From: Paraphysomonas bandaiensis
Taxonomy: Eukaryota; Chrysophyceae
Assembly (NCBI GenBank): GCA_965644295.1
Contig: CBFFRP010000380.1
Coordinates: forward strand, 1-64,000
Direction of reading: 5' to 3'
Length of the DNA stretch: 64,000 bases
Translations under genes and position numbers: made by a program
Notes under the pieces: generated by a model
The model's database searches: none
The model's input: the letters and a program-made list of their open reading frames with translations, nothing else
Told to the model about the DNA's origin: nothing
Shown: piece by piece, positions 36,135-49,489 of the stretch
How positions within the stretch are numbered: position 1 is the first letter of the stretch
How the letters are laid out: every line of letters begins with the position of its first letter

Positions 36135-36541
36135 CTAGAGATAATACCGCTCCCTGAATTGCTGATTTAGTTGAATAATAGTATACGAACCGTAACCACA
36201 CACATCATCATTCTTTACGCTCTCCACTTGCACATCAGGATCATCTTGCAGGGCTTCATGGAGGGTATAAACACCCAACAACATGCAATTGGCTTGTAGG
36301 AATAGCAACGATTCTAGACTATGTGGATTCATGCTTCTACGCTCAGGTGTCATAATCAATTTTGCACGAGACTAAAGAGCCTCTCAACAACACTCAATTG
36401 TGCTTCGATATGAAGCTTGCAGTGGTAGTTGGACTGATAGGTACCAAGTCGAGCTCTCTTGGTGACCTCTGATATAATATATCTTCGCTCAGTGACCGTA
36501 GCGTCCACTATTGCTAATGAACATGAGAACCGTCTATTCAA
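36135..36541 (-). pseudogene. hAT transposase C-terminal (dimerisation) fragment, frameshifted
   Basis: Two overlapping minus-strand frames meet near 36356. The upstream one ends LSVVERLFSLVQN; the downstream one has MTPERRSMNPHSLESLLFLQAN. Together they match the conserved end of hAT transposases (ERLFS..K..MT..R..M.P...E.LLFL..N), with two extra bases at AGTCTCGTGC between halves. A homologous remnant lies at 50230-50410 and has the same extra bases, so the break predates duplication of the fragment. Confidence 0.7.
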
Positions 36542-36685
36542 CGCATACGGTATAAGCCATACACTTCATGACATTGAAACGAAAATTTTATAGGAGTTAC
36601 AGATTAGTATACACCGCTACCATGTGATACGAATAGAAATTCTGTGCAATCATTAGAGAACAATATCTTAAAACATTCTACCATC

Positions 36686-38116
36686 TTACAAAAAGTGTCT
36701 CACAAGGCGATAAGTGAGAGAGAGTTTATTCAGGGTGTTGTGTTTCCTCAGCTGAGTATCTGGCACTTTTGAGGATAAATACGGGATATATTTAATGAAA
36801 AGAGAAAGCGAAAATATGCACGTCAAATACTCCCATACTTGCATCAGGCGATCCTCACGAGTTGCGCCGACTGGGACGTGCTTATTTCGTACCATGTATA
36901 CAGACACAGCATAAAGCCACCAGAGGGCGGGTGTTGAGCATAGAACAAAGAGAGGAATCATCACAGAAATATCGAAAAGCTCTTTGAATACGACTACACA
37001 AACCTGAACCATTAGAAAAAAAATGAGTTCGGTGTATATGAGTAGAACCGCCGCTGGTCTGAAGACAAAATTGAGCAGAAGGTAGAGTCCTGTGTCGAGT
37101 ACATAAGCAACACGAGCATGGGTTAGTGCTGCAATGTCGAAGCCCAGAAACCGGTGCATGGTTATTCTTCGCGGGGTATGGTAGGGATGATTGGGATACT
37201 TCGGCAGCATGTAGGGAAGGTTCTTGTCATTTCCGCTACTCCTTCTTCCATCAACGGGAGAGCATTTACCCTCACGCTCATCAAGCCACCGCCATGTGTC
37301 ATTATACCCGAGTTCATATAGCCAATCTACCGTTCCCTCGCAGGACGGCGGAAGAAGCGACCACCATATTGGAACGTATCTTGAAGGTTTGATATCCGTA
37401 TTCGCGAAGTAAAGTGGGGACACAGTGATGGAATTTTCGTCAAAAGTGGGATTGTACACGGAATAACAGCCGTCAAGAAGCCAACTACCTCGGTGCCACA
37501 CCGGGGGGGCAAAGGGCCACGCAGCAGATGAAGCGAGTAGACATTGCTTCAAGTCGTGCGGAGAGTCGTAAGATTTGGCTCGACACTCAGTCATAAAGGG
37601 AAGCTCCGTGTAAGCTACGACTAAATTACCTTCAGGAATATCAGAGCAGCCTTTCAAATCAATTGCGTAATCGAGACACTCAGATACATACTGTGCAATT
37701 TTGAAAATGCCAAAGAGAGACTTATACGCTCGACTAACACATTCATCCTTGCAAAACTGCTTCGCTTTCTCAAAATCTCCGTCAAGTATCATTCCCGCTG
37801 CAGTTAGGGCACCAGCTACATACATAATATCAATTTCCGCTGCAGTATACTGAGCTCTGCATACCTGAGCACCCTGAACATTTAATATTTTTGTTGTAGC
37901 CCCTATCTTTTAAACATTGCCCAACACCAAACATATACAAAAATAGCCATCCTCCACTGGAGAAACTTATAGTTTCAAAGGGCTTTATAGTCGTTTGTTT
38001 TTGTTCTGTGTGATCAGATATCTGCACAGAATAAAACATATGAGGATGTATATCTAAACACATCAGATGAATACCTTGGTTGATGGTGTATCACTTACTA
38101 CAGACTGACGTGCCAT
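36686..38116 (-). CDS. Patatin-like phospholipase
   Basis: Three exons on the minus strand: 38075-38116, 37865-38021, 36686-37815, giving 442 aa. The N-terminal patatin core has the oxyanion region FSSGGWLFLYMFGVGQCL. The nucleophile elbow is G-C-S-A-G with Ser66, split by the second intron: exon 2 ends TGC TCA G and exon 3 supplies the rest of Ala, giving SAGALTAAG. The catalytic Asp is in LLDGC (Asp181). Patatins hydrolyse acyl chains from lipids with a Ser-Asp dyad. After about residue 270 come two or three hydrophobic helices (LLLNFVFRPAAVLLIYTELIFFLMV and FVLCSTPALWWLYAVSVYMV), so the enzyme is probably membrane-anchored. Substrate is unknown. The start codon is followed by MARQSVVSDTPSTK. 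Confidence 0.85.
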
Positions 38117-38723
38117 GTTTGAGATAGTGTCCACTGCTGTATATAGTCTCAACTACTCTCTATGTATACACAGAGAAATTCTAATGGAAAACGCTAATAG
38201 CACACATGTGTCATATGTCCAATACAAGTACTATTACCACACCATGTGATGCTGTTTTATATGTCTGAATGAGATCATAGAAAGAATGGAGGTGAGTGTA
38301 GTTCAAATTCCATAGCAAACAATTCCATATATATGTTCTATAAGTATGTAATTCTATAGAGGTGTATGGTGTATGGTGTACGGCGGTGTACGGGGTCAAT
38401 GTATGTGTTCTATAAACTAAACTGTAGCCGGATATATGTACGCAGTTGGTAGAGTATACAGTACTGCTGCTGGTCCTTTCTGACCATATGGTGGGATGGG
38501 AATATCGAACTCGAAGAGTGAGCTCAAGATGACGCTCACCAAATCCAGGTAGAGAATATACATATACATATATCTATATATCAAGGAGGTATACTTGCTA
38601 CAGCAGTAGAGTTATCTGTGTCGCTTGTTAGTCCTCCTCTAGAACAAGAGTGCCATAATATATGAATCATATAATTTGATCACGTGAAAAATTGCACTCT
38701 GAAAGATATTGTGGAAGACATTC
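38117..38723. other. Divergent intergenic region
   Basis: Shared upstream region of the patatin gene (-) and the giant lectin-receptor gene (+). No gene; TATA-like and direct-repeat rich (gtgtatggtgtatggtgtacggcggtgtacgg at 38363-38394). Confidence 0.4.
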
Positions 38724-41700
38724 ATGTTACGTTTGTTGTTAGTGTTTAGTATTATTGTCGCTACAGCGGCTGTGTGTTGTCCTCCTAACTTTTATCCTTA
38801 TAACACTAATGACTACTGTTATTATATTACTGGTTCACCACGAACATATCAGGAAGTCCATACTTTATGTAGCCAACGCGGAGGCTACATGGTATCTATT
38901 GGAACTTGGGAAGAGCAAAGCGCATTGATTAGTGCTTTGAATTGCTTTCATAACAGGCAAGATGTTTACATTGGTGCCACTGATATCAATGCTGAAGCCA
39001 CCTGGATATGGGATAATGGGGAACCAGTAGCGCCCTATGTCAATTGGGATGGTGGCTCAGCGCCGAGTAATGCTGCGAAGGATTGTGCTTATATTCCAAG
39101 CACGCAACAGGCTTGGAATGACGTAGATTGCACTGAACGCAAAGCTTATGTATGTGAGGCTGATCCGCTTGTATCCTGTGTTTCTTCTCCAACGCCGTCC
39201 CCAACAGTTCAATGTCCTAGTGGTTTTTCACCGTATGGGAATTTTTGTTATTTTTTTGCTTCTAGTTTTAAAAAGTATTCCGAAGTGGCGAATGCCTGCC
39301 AAAATTTGGGTGGTTATGTACTCTCCATCAATTCGGCGGAGGAGCAGGAGCAGCTTGTACTGGCGTTGGAGGGACAAGGCACATGTAACAGTTATCGATC
39401 AAAGTTTTATATTGGGTATTCGGATGCTGCTGCTATTGGCACGTGGATGTGAGTACTTGTCACATAGTCATATTCTTACAATATTTCTAATCAATTAACT
39501 GTCAATTTTACCATGTGTCGTTTACAGATGGGATGATGGAACAGGAAGTGGTTCTTTTTCATTTTGGAAAGATGGCACTGACTTGTCTGTTAACGGTAAT
39601 TATGATTGCGCCGTATTCCGCAGCGACAATACCTGGGAAATTGAAAACTGTAATACATATTTACAATTTTCCTGTGAAGCAGATCCCCTTGTGATTGCTA
39701 CATCGAGTCCGACACTATCTCCTACAAGGTTCCCAACTACAAACCCTACTGGAAACCCTACCGAAAATCCCACGTTATCACCTACTCGTGAACCGACACT
39801 ACTTCCAACTCGCGCACCTACCGTGTCTCCAACATGTAATCCTTCCTCTATTCCTACCAACATTCCTACCTCCCTTCCTACTCACACTCCTTCGTATACA
39901 CCTACCTCTCTCCCTACTCACACTCCTTCGTATACACCTACCTCTCTTCCTTCCCACACTCCGTCCTCTACACCTACCACTCTTCCATCCAGCACTCCCA
40001 CTTATACACCTTCCTCTCTTCCTTCCCGCACTCCGTCCTCTACTCCTTCCTCTCTTCCTACTCACATCCCGTCCTCTACTCCTTCCTCTCTACCATCCTA
40101 CACCCCGTCCTCTACTCCTTCCTCCCTTCCTACTCACACTCCCTCCTCAACTCCTACTACTCTTCCTTCCCACACTCCGTCCTCTACACCTTCCTCTCTT
40201 CCTACTCACACTCCGTCCTCTACACCTACCACTCTTCCATCCAGCACTCCCACTTATACACCTACCTCTCTTCCTTCCCACACTCCGTCCTCTACACCTA
40301 CCACTATTCCTACTCACACTCCCTCCTCTACACCTTCCTCTCTTCCTTCCCGCACTCCGTCCTCTACTCCTTCCTCTCTACCATCCTACACCCCGTCCTC
40401 TACTCCTTCCTCCCTTCCTACTCACACTCCGTCCTCTACCCCTACCACTATTCCTACTCACACTCCGTCCTCTACTCCTTCCTCTCTACCATCCCACACC
40501 CCGTCCTCTACTCCTTCCTCCCTTCCTACTCACACTCCGTCCTCTACACCTACCACTCTTCCTACTCACACTCCCTCCTCTACTCCTTCCTCTCTTCCTT
40601 CCCGCACCCCGTCCTCTACTCCTTCCTCTCTTCCTACTCACACTCCGTCCTCTACTCCTTCCTCTCTACCATCCCACACCCCGTCCTCTACTCCTTCCTC
40701 CCTTCCTACTTACACTCCCTCTTCAACTCCTACTACTCTTCCTTCCCACACTCCGTCCTCTACACCTTCCTCTCTTCCTTCCCACACTCCGTCCTCTACA
40801 CCTACCACTCTTCCATCCAGCACTCCCACATATACACCTACCTCTCTTCCTTCCCACACTCCCTCCTCTACCCCTACCACTATTCCAACTGACACTCCCA
40901 CATACACACCTACTTCCCTACCTTCCCGCACTCCCTCCTCTACTCCTAGCACTCTTCCAACCAGCTTACCCTCTTCACCTCCTACCTCTCTTCCTACCCA
41001 CAGTCCGTCCTCTACACCTACTACTCTTCCTACCCACAGTCCGTCCTCTACACCTACCTCTCTTCCTACCCACAGTCCGTCCTCTACCCCTACCTCCCTT
41101 CCAACTGATACTCCCACATGTACACCTACCTTTTTTCCTACCCACACCCCGTCCTCTACTCCTACCACTCTTCCATCGAGCTTACCCTCTTTGCCTCCTA
41201 CCTCTCTTCCTACTCTTACTCCTAGCTCCCTTCCAACTGACACTCCCACATATACACCAATCACTATTCCTACCCTCACTCCCTCTTCTATTCTTACCCA
41301 CACTCCGTCCTATAGTCCTGCCTTAATTCCATCTCAGTCCCCTTCTTATGTTCCTACTCCATCCTCACTTCCATCTCGTTTTCCGTCAAATGGTTCAACA
41401 TCTACTCCAGCTGATACACCGACAGCTGTACCTACCTATATTCGACTTAATTCACCTTCATATATTCCAACCTCTACTCAATCTGATGCGCCGATTTCCA
41501 AACCAACGTTTCTTCCATCTGATGAACCAACTATTATTCCAACTCGTTTACCATATTCTCCTTCTGATACAACTGTCGTTCCAACACATATGCTTACTGA
41601 ATATCCTACATACGTACCTAATATATTTCCAACATCGATTCCTAGTTTTCAAGCCGCTTCTCCCTCCTCATTTTCCCCTACAGCTATACCCTCCATGGGT

Positions 41701-44700
41701 GGACCTTCTGAATCAACTTTGTCTCTGTTTCCGTCAACAACTTCATCATCCTCAAACAGCCCTCTCACAATATTGCCGACGATACTTCCAACTTCAATGC
41801 CATCTCTGTTGTTTGCACCTGGTATTACTGTAAGAAATTGGACTTCAACCAAGTCCACTGTGTCGATCACGGCCTCATTATCCCAGACCGGCTCCTTGTA
41901 CTGCGCGGCGTATTTGAATAGTTTCACGCCACACACAACCAGCGATATTATAGTGAAGAATATTTTCGTTGTTTTTGCATCGGAGAGGCAGCTGCGCACG
42001 CTGACCATTTATGACCTTCAACCTTCAACATTGCATAATTTGTATTGCGTTGCAAGGAGTATGCACGGTGTGACAACGCGCTACGAGGATATGATTTTAA
42101 ATAAGATTTCTGTAGAAACGAGTTGCTGCAAGCAAGTTATTGTTTCTCTCAGTGGTATATCTTTCCTCGAGAATACTGATGTCGAAAATGTTATTTCTTT
42201 GACGTCGACTGCTGCACCGATGGCATATTTAACTGTAGCTCTATCCGCACAATATGAGAGTACTTCAAACTCGTCCATCCTGAGTGTAGCCCCTTTTTTT
42301 CCTAGCACCGTCACAATCAGTCCGAAATCCTGGAAAGTGGGTCAGGGAATAGCGCTTGTTAGCAGCAGTGCAGGTGCATACTCCATAGCCGCATCGCTTA
42401 GTGGCCCCGATGCGAAAGATTTCGAGGTCGTGTTTTCAACGGCTGATACATTAACTTTGCTAACGTCAACAGAAGGCATGAAGCCGCCCGTGTTGAAAAC
42501 TGTACAGTTTTCAGGGGATGGTCGTACGTTGAATGCAAGATTTGATTCTCCAACAGACAAGGCCTACAGAACGAATGATTTCGCTTGTTCTCATGTGTTT
42601 GAATTTACTGGTAGTGATGATTCCAAATGTGAATGGGTGAGTCCCGTTGCAGTCGTCATTACTCTTGGGGGATCAAGTCGCGTTGGTGTTGGAAGCTATG
42701 TATCTGTTGTGGATGGAGTAGTTCGTGCTCAATGCTCATTGTCGTTAAGTGAGTGCCTGGAATGGGCCACTGTTAAATCGACGCGTGTCCCCGTATTAGC
42801 CCCGGAGTCCCCATTGTCCCCTGTAGTGGCAATATCTGGCCCCACGGTAGTTGGACCATGTGATACTCCTGTTCTGGACTCCACATCATCAAGTGGGTCA
42901 GGCGGACGACCCTGGAATTCTTTCTCTGTCTCTGTAACCAGCCAGAATGCGGAATCTGCACGGAAAGCTGAAGTATTCTTTGACACGAGTTATCGCCTCA
43001 ATCCCCCGACCCCAATCCCGTTAGGAACTTTACAGCCTGGATTTCTTTATGATTTTCACGTATCCATCTGTAACTTTCTCGGCGCATGTTCGCAAGCTGT
43101 TCACCGCCTGGAAGTTACACTACATTCTGTTCCTGTGGTGACTATTGTAGGCCAGCAAGTGCGATCTGTAGCGACTGGAAACCCTCTCCTTCTGAAGTCA
43201 CAGGCTTATATATCACATTGTAATGGGACGGTCTCGTACTCAGGCCTCAGGTATTCGTGGTCTGTATACAAAGACGATGTGCTGGACAGCTCTATTCAAT
43301 CACTTACTGTTGATAGCTCCAAGTTCAAGGTGCAACCGTATTCCCTTCAACCGAACTCGCTGTATGCTTTCACTGTTGCTGTATCTAGTACGTTAACACC
43401 ATTGTCCTCGAAGGCGACTGTAACGATCTTAGTACCTCAATCTGATTTAGTTGCTATGATATCGGGTGGATCTGAGCAGTCAGTTCGACAAGGCGAGTCG
43501 ATAATACTTGATGCTTTCGATAGCTATGATATGGATAATGAAAATCGAACTTCTGACGGTTTAAGCTATACGTGGGAATGCAAACAGCTCAAGCCAATGT
43601 TGTCCCCGTTCTGTCTCATTGGGTTGGATATCGTCAATGATTATGTTATCATTTCTGCCAACTCCTCCTCAGTATTAGGGTCTGTTAACGTAATCACTTT
43701 AACTATTTCTGATTCTACCAGAGAGGCTAGAGATTCGGTATACGTAACCGTGTCTGACGCTGCTGCACCTGTAGTGACGGTATCTGCGAAGAACAAATCT
43801 CCAAAACTGAATCCGTCGAACGATATTATCATCTTTGGCACTGTTGAGGTACCGGTCACGACTGCGGTGATGTGGTCTGTTGATGATGATGCAATTGATC
43901 TATCGTCCTTTGCACGGACGAAGATCAGGAAAACACTGCAAAGAGGCATTCACAGTTTTAACCTTGTAGTTGCTGGTTCGTCGCTGAGGGGAAAGCGGAC
44001 TCCATATACGTTTTCGCTATTGGCTTCTGGCACGAAAGCGTCTATCGCTGTCGTTGTTAACACTGCCCCCCTACCTGGAGTCTTTGAAGTCAGTCCTGGA
44101 AATGGCACTGCGTTGAATACTATGTTTTCTTTCTCTGCATCTCAATGGGCAGATGACGACGTTCCTCTGTCGTATGAGTTTGGTTTTTCTACAACAGAGA
44201 TTGGGACGAATGTCATAAAAGGTAGATCCGAAGCTGCTTTCTGCTCGTCTTATCTACCAGTGGGAAGAGCAACATCTGGATACACCGTGGTATGTTCTGC
44301 TCGTGTTTTTGATGCTTTGAGCGCCTACACCAAGGCAGAATCGTCTATTATAGTTAATGAGATTGCTTTTTCGGATGAGAGCCTTCGTTTGAAGATTTCG
44401 GAACAGTTGGCTTTAGGTGAATGGGATATCGACATTATGAAAGGAACTGTTGCAATTGCTAGCTCGATGCTGAACACAAGAGACTGTAGTTCAACTCCTG
44501 ACTGCGTGGAGTTGCATCGTGAAGAGTGCAGTTATACGAAAAACACTTGTGGGGAGTGCTTTGCTGGTTTCATAGGTGTCGAGGGTGATGACAACTCCCT
44601 CTGTATAAATGAGACAGAGTTTTTATCCGGTTCCAATCTCAGTTGTATGAGTGACAGTGATTGTGGAGGTTGGGACTACTGTGGTATTACCAATGAGTGT

Positions 44701-47700
44701 ATCCGAAAATCAAAGGCATGCAATTTCAACTGCTCTGATAATGGGGTGTGTGTTCTGAGGAAAGTTGATTCTGGCAAAGAAACTGACTATTGTGCGTATG
44801 GGGACAGCGCATGTGAAGCTCAGTGCGAGTGTTTCAATGGATATATGGGAAGTGTATGCGATATTAGTTCTGAGGATATGAATCTTAAACAGGAGATGAG
44901 GACACAACTTATTCGTGGTTTGGAATATGTGGTGCAGTTGGATGATCCCAGTACCGACAGCATTGAGTCCTGGTTGTGGAGCTTGACGGCGCTCACGGAG
45001 TCCCCGGAAGAACTTAATCATGAAGGCACTGGTACTGTACTTTCCATTGCGACCTCTTTGATTACCATGGTCGCAGACTATGACTTATCTTACCATAGTA
45101 TGTTGGATATTTTCGGTCCTGTGAATACTGCGTTATTAGCATCGGCTGATTCCTCGCAGAAAAATGCTACTAGGCGAAAGCTAGTGGAATTGTATGACAC
45201 TGTGGCTGTTTTGGATGCAGTTGGTGCATATGTGGCGTCAGGTATGGTGGACGGGGAAGATTCATTCGACACCATTAACACAGCAGTTCGACTAACCTCT
45301 CAAGTTCTCACACCTGAAATTGACATGCTGAATTCCCTATCTATTCCCCTGACAAATACGGAAGTGCTAAGCAACACCGTTCCATCAACTTGCACCTTCG
45401 GTAATATTTCGGGTTTAACACATCGAGTTGTAGCCATGTCACTAAAGGCTAAGCTGTATGATGAGGCTGTGGACTTCACTTCCAATACTATGCGCATTAA
45501 GTTTGTAGGGAAGTCAACAGACGACATTCCCACCATGACATTTAATATTCGAAATTGGGATTCCGAAAGGTATGACCCTCTTTCGGAAAGTCTGACCGTA
45601 AACACGACGTGCGAAGATGGTGACAACTCAAGATACTACCACTCGTGTTTAGGTGGACCGGATGGAAATATTACTGTGACGCATACATGCAATGGAACTA
45701 CCGCTACAATCCAAACTCGATGTCCAAGAATTTCTTCAGTGCCAGGCTGCCGCGTCCTCAGTGGTTTCGATTTTAACTGCTCTGTACAGTCGTATACGGA
45801 GCATTCTACGACTTGTGTGTGTACCAAGCTGGATGACGAAGGCCGTAGACTTTCGGCTAAAACCGCAGATGTTGTTGAAAATTCTGGAGCCTTGGAAGTA
45901 GTCGCTGTGTCGACCATCCTTGTTGAAGATTTCGTGACGACGATAACAGATGGTGGACATATAAACTCTGTAAACGATGTTGAAGACACTATGATAATAA
46001 TACTGTTGTATGGCGTAATGTGGGCCACAGGACTATTAGGAGTTTTCACCTGTTCTTTGAAACAGCTCCGTAACAATGCCAAGACATCGACTTCAGCTAA
46101 GAATAAGATTGAAAAGAAAAAAGATCTTGCGAAGAGTACGAGGTCTAAAGAAGATATTAACGCCTACTTAGTGGCTTATGTGAATGAAATTTTTCCTGCC
46201 GTGTTTCAGTCCAACTCCACCTTAAGCCGCCTGGTAGCCGAAATACGGAAGCATCACCGCTACATATTAATATTCACAGCAACTGGTCCCAATGCAGAGA
46301 GTATCAGAATGTTGACTTGTATGCACCTTCTCACAATTCAGAGTATGCTCATGTTTATGCTAGCTCTTTGCTATGATCTTCAGGTACAAGATGTGGTACG
46401 ATGTATATGTTTTCCGTTACCATAACTTTGTTCACAGTATCCGGAAGATGATGGCACATGTGGTGCGTATGAAACAGAAAAGGCATGTTTATCTGAGAAA
46501 TCTCCTTTCGATGTGTCGAAATCTCTTTGCTCGTGGAGTTGGATTGAAGATGTCCACGGAGACGGGTTCGTGTGCGTGTACGATGAAGGTACTCAAACGT
46601 TAACTGTTCAGGTCTGTATTACGACTGATTTTTCGTAATTCTAACTATAATTCCAGTCTGTGGTGATAATATCGATTGTCATCGCCATGTTTACAGGTAA
46701 CAAAGATTTCGCTCACTATTTCTCAACTCACCAAAAATTACAGCACCTGTGAACTTGCTTGTAGACTTTTTGTTTATCGATGTGCTCTCCGCGCCTACGG
46801 TGGATTCGCTGAAGATGAAGAACGAAGTCAGTGCCCTATCCAATATGGCCCGGCGAGCTTCGATGGTTGGTGCGAACGTCGGTAGACGCCTTTCCACCGT
46901 TGGGAAGCGTGTAGCGCAAGTATCTGGCGACACTGTTAAGCGGGTGACTCAAAGGAATTCTTTCGTCCGCAATACCTTACGCATTGAAACTACGCGTCAA
47001 GTTCCAGATATTACTGCGGAAGCACAAGCTTTAGCTACCGTGTCTGCTGCCGAAGTTATGTCTGACGCGCGGAGAGATCATGATCAGAATTTAAGCCTAC
47101 GCAAGGAGCAGCGAAGTAAATCATCTGTTTGGAAACAAAGAATGTTGCTTGAAGAAAAGAGGAAAAAATCTATGAAATCTTCCCAGAGGAAGAAGGACGG
47201 TAAATCATATGCTGTCCCATTGCCCGATGAAGTAACACACCATGATTTGTTCTTGGAGCTTTGTGTCGATATAACAGAACAGCGACGACTGCTTAAACGT
47301 TCGCAACAGGAATCATTTGACAGTATGTGGGGGTAAGTAGATAGAATGAGCTTATGCTTTGTCCAACACGATTCTTTAGAATTGATCCCACAGGAGAGTT
47401 CTGCAGAAGGCAAAGCAATTTTTTATGTGGTGTTAGTTATTTCTCCGCTGAAAACGTAATTAAGAAAGAGCTCGCCTTTGTTCGAGAAGAATCGAACGCG
47501 AAGTTCAAGAAGTTGCGACTTGCTTCGGATGTTCATATTGGGCTGGAGATACTTCACCTCTTTTGTTTGGACTTGCTGGGTAGAAACACGCCTGTTGCAC
47601 GCATATTTCAAATTAAAGCAGAAGAAGAGTAAGTGCCGGTTGCTTTAGTTATTTTCTGTCGTGATTTCTATGTAGCTTTCGACATGCGATGGTTGTGACG

Positions 47701-49196
47701 AAAACTGCTAAAAGGATGGCGTGGTTAACAGTAGTTGTGTTGAACTTGTTTTTCGTTTATTTCTCAATGCTTCGTGGACTGGAGAGGGGACTTGCTTGGC
47801 AACAAACGTACCTGACCGCTTGTATAATTCGTAAGTGCAATATGATTGCATTATGTGCGATGCGCTCATAAGTTTTAATGCACAGAATTCATCATCGAAA
47901 TATTCTTTTACGGTAACCGAATATGTAGTCCTATATAACACTGTCATCTATGTTATATGTGTAGAAACCACTGAATGTGCGTTCGTACATTTCTTGATTC
48001 CTGACCTCGCGAGAAATGAAGTGCGCAGTGCAGCCTTCACTATGCACCAGGTTGTGCTTCAGAGTTGTGTTTTTCGTAGCTTACTTTGTTTTGAGTAGGC
48101 TATTCAGAAAATATGCTGGACAGGGTCGCAGATGACTCCGACTATTCTTGATGCCCCTAGATATTTTTTTGTATCCACTAATGTGGCACAAAAATTCCCG
48201 CATTTGCTGGAGAGTATTATTGTTCAATCGTATCACAGCTATCTGCCTGGAGAGATTGGCAACAAATGGAAGTTTATGCCGGCATCTGGTTTATTTGGTT
48301 GGAGATATTCCAGTCGAAGTCGTGTTGTAAAATTTTCATTAACAAACGTTCTCGTCCGACTTTTGCAACACCTTGGCGGTACCTCTCCCACAGCACAGCG
48401 CGTGTTGATTCATCTCATGCAGCCCCTGGCGGTGAGTGGGCTTTTCGTTTTGTGGGTCGTGTTATGGAAGCATCCTCTTTGGTCCATTGTTTTTGGAGTA
48501 TTAATCGTGTATAAGACTGTATCATTCCTCAAAGATTACCATGAGCGTCGTGAAGGCGAAAGTATTATGCCTTTAGCATCATTGCCTTCGCGAGTGACTT
48601 CTGGGAGTGACACACTGGAGAGTATGAAGAATGAGCTGTCGCCGAAGTCTTCCATTGGAGGCACTGATGAACCTCATGGCGCACTGGAAGAAAGCTGTCG
48701 TGTACCAGACGAACCTGTCGAACACGACTACAGATCGATTGAGACAACGGGAAATGATGCGCGTACTGAAGATTATGGTGAGCGCACAGTTTCTGCGGCT
48801 GTGTTACATCATTTAAATAGCGCGAACGATAACTTTGATGCTGAAGAATGTTTCTCGGATGGCGATTGTGCGTCTATCATATCGCGTGAAGACATGAGTA
48901 GCCATTCGTTTGATAGTATAGAGGATTCTGTTGAATTTGACTCAAAGGAGTGGGAGTGTGATATTTCCGTCCGGCAACATTCGAACATTTTGTCAAGAGA
49001 AAAAGGATTATTGACCTCCAATTTGCCTACAGATAACTTGGAGGAGTGTAAAGCCGCGTTGAATAATTGTTCACTGAGTTGCTCGTCAGGTACAGGGAGT
49101 GTGGCGACAGCAAATTCTATCCAGCTCTCTGACTATTCTGACGTTGACTCGGATGGGTATGATGAATTCGATACTGCGTTGTGCGACTCGCTGTAA
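38724..49196 (+). CDS. Giant C-type lectin / PT-stalk / REJ-like / EGF / GPS / polycystin-type membrane receptor
   Basis: Ten exons: 38724-39448, 39528-46383, 46438-46611, 46657-46696, 46744-47332, 47380-47628, 47676-47830, 47886-47912, 47965-48050, 48099-49196, giving 3,332 aa with all phases closing. In order: signal peptide; C-type lectin domain 1 (about 25-145: WIWDNGEP, WNDVDC, YVCEA); domain 2 (about 168-290, split by intron 1 at WIWDDG); PT/PS mucin-like stalk (about 300-1005); Ig/PKD- and REJ-like region (about 1005-1890); Cys-rich EGF-like modules (about 1895-2020); a GAIN/GPS-like segment with CxCTK (about 2310-2345); first helix (about 2394-2416); then further helices including MLTCMHLLTIQSMLMFMLALCY and VVIISIVIAMFTAPVNLLVDFLF, which resemble the polycystin-1 membrane core; long basic loop; last helices near 3076-3106; acidic Ser-rich cytosolic tail. 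No PLAT domain is seen after the first helix. Polycystin-1/REJ proteins act in adhesion, gamete recognition and mechanosensing; a recognition receptor is inferred. Confidence 0.85.
39700..41820 (+). repeat. Coding minisatellite, 36-bp units (PSSLPTHTPSST)
   Basis: The stalk of the lectin receptor is built mainly of 36-bp imperfect tandem units encoding 12 residues of the type PSSLPTHTPSST, flanked by looser PT units. C/T-rich strand bias keeps the other two forward frames and part of the reverse strand open, producing long shadow frames (for example 39695-41326). Confidence 0.9.
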
Positions 49197-49489
49197 CTCG
49201 GCTCCATTTCATCATGTGGAATTTATTGCTGACAAACTTGATGTATCTTTATAATCAAGTATTGTACTCCTATAGTGTGTAATATATATATTTATGATCC
49301 CATGATGCCATGCATATTTTATAAGTGGTTGATGAGTCAAAGAATTTAGTTCAACCGCATTCTATCTGGTGATTGCATCATTTTATATGAAAGATTATAA
49401 TATTTAACTACTATCAGGGGTAGTAGTGAATGTCTTGTTATAAGCAATACGTGTTTAAGATTCCGAACTAATTTAGCATTGCAATTTAA
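49197..49489. other. 3' flank of the receptor gene, nothing seen
   Basis: AT-rich, no gene. Confidence 0.4.

Noticed and set aside
39695-41326. 543-codon Leu/Pro-rich frame overlapping the lectin receptor
   Set aside because: It is a shadow of the C/T-rich 36-bp minisatellite; the PT frame is continuous with lectin and membrane domains.
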